From assembly GCF_016862975.1 (NCBI RefSeq), contig NZ_BONZ01000045.1, forward strand, positions 62,001 to 126,000: 64,000 nt of DNA, read 5' to 3'. The translations under genes were made by a program, and so were the position numbers. The stretch comes from Rugosimonospora africana (GTDB lineage: Bacteria; Actinomycetota; Actinomycetes; Mycobacteriales; Micromonosporaceae). Numbering within the stretch: the first letter of the stretch is position 1; each line of letters begins with the position of its first letter. This document shows positions 63,016 to 64,000 of the stretch, one piece after another. The notes under the pieces are model-generated. The model did not search any database. It was not told the origin of the DNA and saw nothing but the letters and a program-made list of their open reading frames with translations.

Positions 63016-63393
63016 CTACCTCGGGTCGTCGGTCTGCCAGGGGTGGAGGAACTGTTCGGGCCGGAGGCCCCATGCTTCAAGGGCAGCGGTGAACTGGGCC
63101 TCTCCGGTGACGGTGGTGGCTTGGACGAGGGTCGCGCCGATGTCGTAGTCGAAGCCGGTGATCTGCTCGGCGTCGTAGTCCCAGTGCGCCAGCTTGAAGC
63201 TGCGATCTCGCTCGGATCGGGTCCAGCCTTGCCGTCGTGCGCGGGCGTCGGCGACGGTCGCGACGGGCCGGATCTCGACGAACGCTCGTCTGCTCGGCCC
63301 TGACGCTGATACCTCGGTCACCAAGCGACGACCGATACGCAGCGCGGTCAGCTTGTCGGTGGGCCACTGCGTCTGTCTGCCGTCGCTGTTCAT
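63016..63393 (-). CDS. Conserved hypothetical protein, 125 residues
   Basis: ATG at 63393 with AAGG upstream. A mixed alpha/beta protein with SKLAHWDYDAEQITGFDYDI-like central strands and an end ALEAWGLRPEQFLHPWQ. No family or catalytic motif recognised. Convergent with the CoaD-like gene. Confidence 0.65.
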   Translation of the reverse strand: MNSDGRQTQWPTDKLTALRIGRRLVTEVSASGPSRRAFVEIRPVATVADARARRQGWTRSERDRSFKLAHWDYDAEQITGFDYDIGATLVQATTVTGEAQFTAALEAWGLRPEQFLHPWQTDDPR

Positions 63394-63455
63394 GTCGCCT
63401 TGCCTTCTACGGAAGCCGCACGCGGGGTTCGAGCGTCAACACATTAGCCTTAGTC

Positions 63456-63815
63456 ATGCTCGAGGCCGGGAATCGGCGGCGTAGCCAACCAGCGCCGCCT
63501 CGCGTCATATTCGAAGCGTTGACTGAGCCGGATCGAGATCCGGCGCGTCCGTGGCTACTGCTCCTGGATGACGAACAACCCCCGCGCACACTCCAGGCCG
63601 ACAAGCCTGATCTCGTCGTGTGGTCCTCCATCTGGCGTAAGCGACCAGACGCGATCGTGCGCTTCGAACTGCCTTCCGACGGCGGGGCTGGAACCAATCT
63701 GCGCTGGATCCTTCTCCTGGAGGATCCGATGCCCGAACCGTCCCTGATCGGGCACATGCGCAAGCGGCTTAACCAGCTGATCAACGCGAACCTCAGGTTT
63801 ACGTTCGGTCAGTAG
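63456..63815 (+). CDS. SRPBCC-like small protein
   Basis: 119 residues from the ATG at 63456, 5 bp after TAGCCT (63445-63450). The order RVIFEALTEPDRDPARPWLL, VVWSSIWRKRPDAIVRFELP, NLRWILLLEDP and HMRKRLNQLINANLRFTFGQ is that of short actinobacterial START/SRPBCC-fold proteins. Ligand unknown. Divergent from the preceding hypothetical. Confidence 0.7.
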   Translation: MLEAGNRRRSQPAPPRVIFEALTEPDRDPARPWLLLLDDEQPPRTLQADKPDLVVWSSIWRKRPDAIVRFELPSDGGAGTNLRWILLLEDPMPEPSLIGHMRKRLNQLINANLRFTFGQ

Positions 63816-63870
63816 AGGCTGGCTTCCGGTGGCCCGGGGTTAGCAATCCAAGGAGTAATGGGGTTGATTC

Positions 63871-63919
63871 CACTCCGTGCGTGACACTCGGCCGATCGCC
63901 TCACAGGCCGCACGGAGTG
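63871..63919. terminator. Inverted repeat, possible terminator
   Basis: CACTCCGTGCG (63871-63881) pairs with CGCACGGAGTG (63909-63919), 27-nt loop, near the end of the partial reverse gene. Confidence 0.4.
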
Positions 63920-64000
63920 CCGTCAGTCCCGTAGAACCAGGCATGGGTACCGGGCGGCGATGGCGGCAGTTGCCCTCGGACGAGATCGACAATGGCATCG
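63901..64000 (-). CDS. Possible 3' end of a reverse-strand gene (partial)
   Basis: Reading from the window edge, 32 codons (DAIVDLVRGQLPPSPPG ... GTDGTPCGL) run to a TGA at 63901-63903. The composition is protein-like, but too little is present for a family call. Confidence 0.35.
   Translation of the reverse strand, partial: DAIVDLVRGQLPPSPPGTHAWFYGTDGTPCGL

Noticed and set aside
1-64000. tRNA, rRNA, insertion sequences, integrase/attachment sites
   Set aside because: None recognised by eye on either strand; a dedicated tRNA/ISfinder scan was not possible.

Overview
The window is high-GC actinomycete chromosome, most likely from a filamentous soil genus. The signs are pervasive G/C third positions, ECF sigma factors, DUF1707 and CU044_5270-type proteins, many leaderless genes with a TANNNT box 5-7 bp before an ATG/GTG, and a very large secreted-glycosidase inventory. 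The genus cannot be fixed from this sequence. No tRNA, rRNA, CRISPR array, transposase or phage gene was recognised.

Layout. 1-1671: the end of a small catabolic operon (DUF1932 dehydrogenase plus a LigJ-like 4-oxalomesaconate hydratase). 1785-5860: an ECF sigma factor translationally chained to an ABC exporter. 5966-9037: a secreted sedolisin protease divergent from a GH18 chitinase. 9250-11372: a small membrane protein, then an ECF sigma factor with its membrane-anchored partner. 12308-14167: a GH30 glucanase with a ricin-type CBM13. 14874-20724: a sugar-acid ABC uptake operon with an enolase-superfamily dehydratase and a LacI regulator, driven from a promoter carrying two identical operators. 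20767-24420: the most unusual locus, a three-gene overlapping operon encoding a polytopic membrane protein, an EACC1-like small protein and a caspase fused to a seven-repeat RCC1 propeller. It is flanked by an HTH/helical-repeat protein and a zinc-ribbon protein. 27559-36360: mixed genes (VOC protein, DUF1707 protein, two-component system, ABC exporter, PfkB kinase, a stand-alone MraY, a propeller-like protein). 36582-39758: GH3 beta-glucosidase and an UlaG-like metallo-hydrolase. 39771-42480: an S4 protein and a three-gene HTTM-type membrane operon. 42668-52707: a LacI regulator and a beta-glucan island (DUF1996-CBM32, a 1144-residue GH16 plus GH5/GH2-like enzyme, GH55). 52778-61269: a reverse-strand operon in the order lacI, solute-binding protein, ABC ATPase, two permeases, ABC ATPase, GH1 beta-glucosidase. 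61644-64000: two truncated gene remnants facing each other, a CoaD-like nucleotidyltransferase and small conserved proteins.

How it works together. GH18 (chitin), GH30 (probably beta-1,6-glucan), GH16/GH55 (beta-1,3-glucan), GH3 and GH1 (beta-glucosides), and a secreted protease make a coherent fungal-cell-wall degrading toolkit. An 18-bp palindrome of the type TTGGAGAGCGCTCTCCAA lies upstream of the LacI gene at 42668 and upstream of both the DUF1996 and GH16 genes, with a degenerate copy before GH55. This suggests one local regulon. Oligosaccharides released outside the cell would then enter through the Opp/Dpp-type transporter (52778-61269 operon) and be split by the co-transcribed GH1. 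The caspase-RCC1/EACC1/membrane operon does not fit this theme and looks like a biological-conflict or programmed-death module.
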